A stretch of 6,486 nucleotides of DNA from Candidatus Cloacimonadota bacterium (GTDB taxonomy: Bacteria; Cloacimonadota; Cloacimonadia; Cloacimonadales; WRIO01). Both the position numbers and the translations under genes were made by a program. The notes below the pieces were generated by a model. It did no database searches. It saw only the letters and a list, made by a program, of their open reading frames with translations, and had not been told where the DNA came from. Location of the stretch: contig JALNXV010000211.1 in assembly GCA_023230175.1 (NCBI GenBank), positions 1 through 6,486 of the forward strand. Reading direction: 5' to 3'. Of this stretch, positions 6,281 to 6,486 are shown piece by piece. The stretch's first letter is position 1; every line of letters starts with the position of its first letter.

Positions 6281-6309
6281 TTGACTTTTTTTATAAGCTA
6301 TATTAATTT
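6281..6309 (+). promoter_or_regulatory. Candidate fusA promoter
   Basis: TTGACT (6281-6286) is a good -35 on the plus strand; 17 bases on, TAATTT (6304-6309) is a weak -10. An alternative TTGTCA (6308-6313) with TAGATA (6332-6337) is no better. The surrounding AT-richness makes chance matches likely. Confidence 0.35.
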
Positions 6310-6374
6310 GTCATAGACAGTATGAATTAAGTAGATAATTTTTTTATTATGAATTATACAAAAAGAAAAAATAA

Positions 6375-6486
<112 letters not shown>

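Overview
The window comes from an AT-rich bacterial genome. The ferredoxin-linked indolepyruvate oxidoreductase (IorAB) points to an anaerobic, probably amino-acid-fermenting organism. Phosphatidylserine decarboxylase implies phosphatidylethanolamine membranes, and the elongation factor G and Shine-Dalgarno sites are bacterial in type. I cannot place it in a phylum from the sequence alone.

Layout: all genes but one lie on the minus strand. Reading in their direction from the right, iorA (4228-6114) and iorB (3660-4235) overlap by 8 bases and form a two-gene operon. About 1.1 kb of non-coding, repeat-rich DNA follows (2540-3659). Then comes a tightly packed operon: psd (1616-2539), an endonuclease Q-like PHP-domain gene (397-1632, overlapping psd by 17 bases) and the start of a Xaa-Pro aminopeptidase-like gene (1-386, cut by the window edge). 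At the right edge an elongation factor G gene starts on the plus strand (6390-6486, cut). The 275-base divergent region between iorA and fusA carries two good sigma-70-type promoters facing iorA, with a 12-bp tandem repeat between them, and a weaker candidate facing fusA.

The intergenic region 2540-3659 is the most unusual part. It holds two arrays built from two small palindromic units, called R (hairpin arms GTGCAAGCA / TGCTCGCAC) and S (CTACAAGCT / AGCTTGTAG). One stretch of about 105 bp is nearly identical in both arrays. Between them sits a perfect 26-bp inverted repeat with a 9-base loop. The short open frames through the arrays are repeat artefacts. Read as RNA on the minus strand, each R unit is a fully paired hairpin (one G-U pair) followed by a U-rich stretch, so the array just after iorB may act as terminators or transcript 3' ends.

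Functionally, IorAB would convert aryl pyruvates to aryl-acetyl-CoA and reduced ferredoxin. The psd operon joins membrane lipid synthesis, a putative deaminated-DNA endonuclease and a proline peptidase, with no obvious shared pathway. No clear new defence or mobile system is visible. The points most worth a second look are the repeat arrays and long hairpin, the variant iron-sulfur ligands in IorA, and the psd/EndoQ-like gene pairing.
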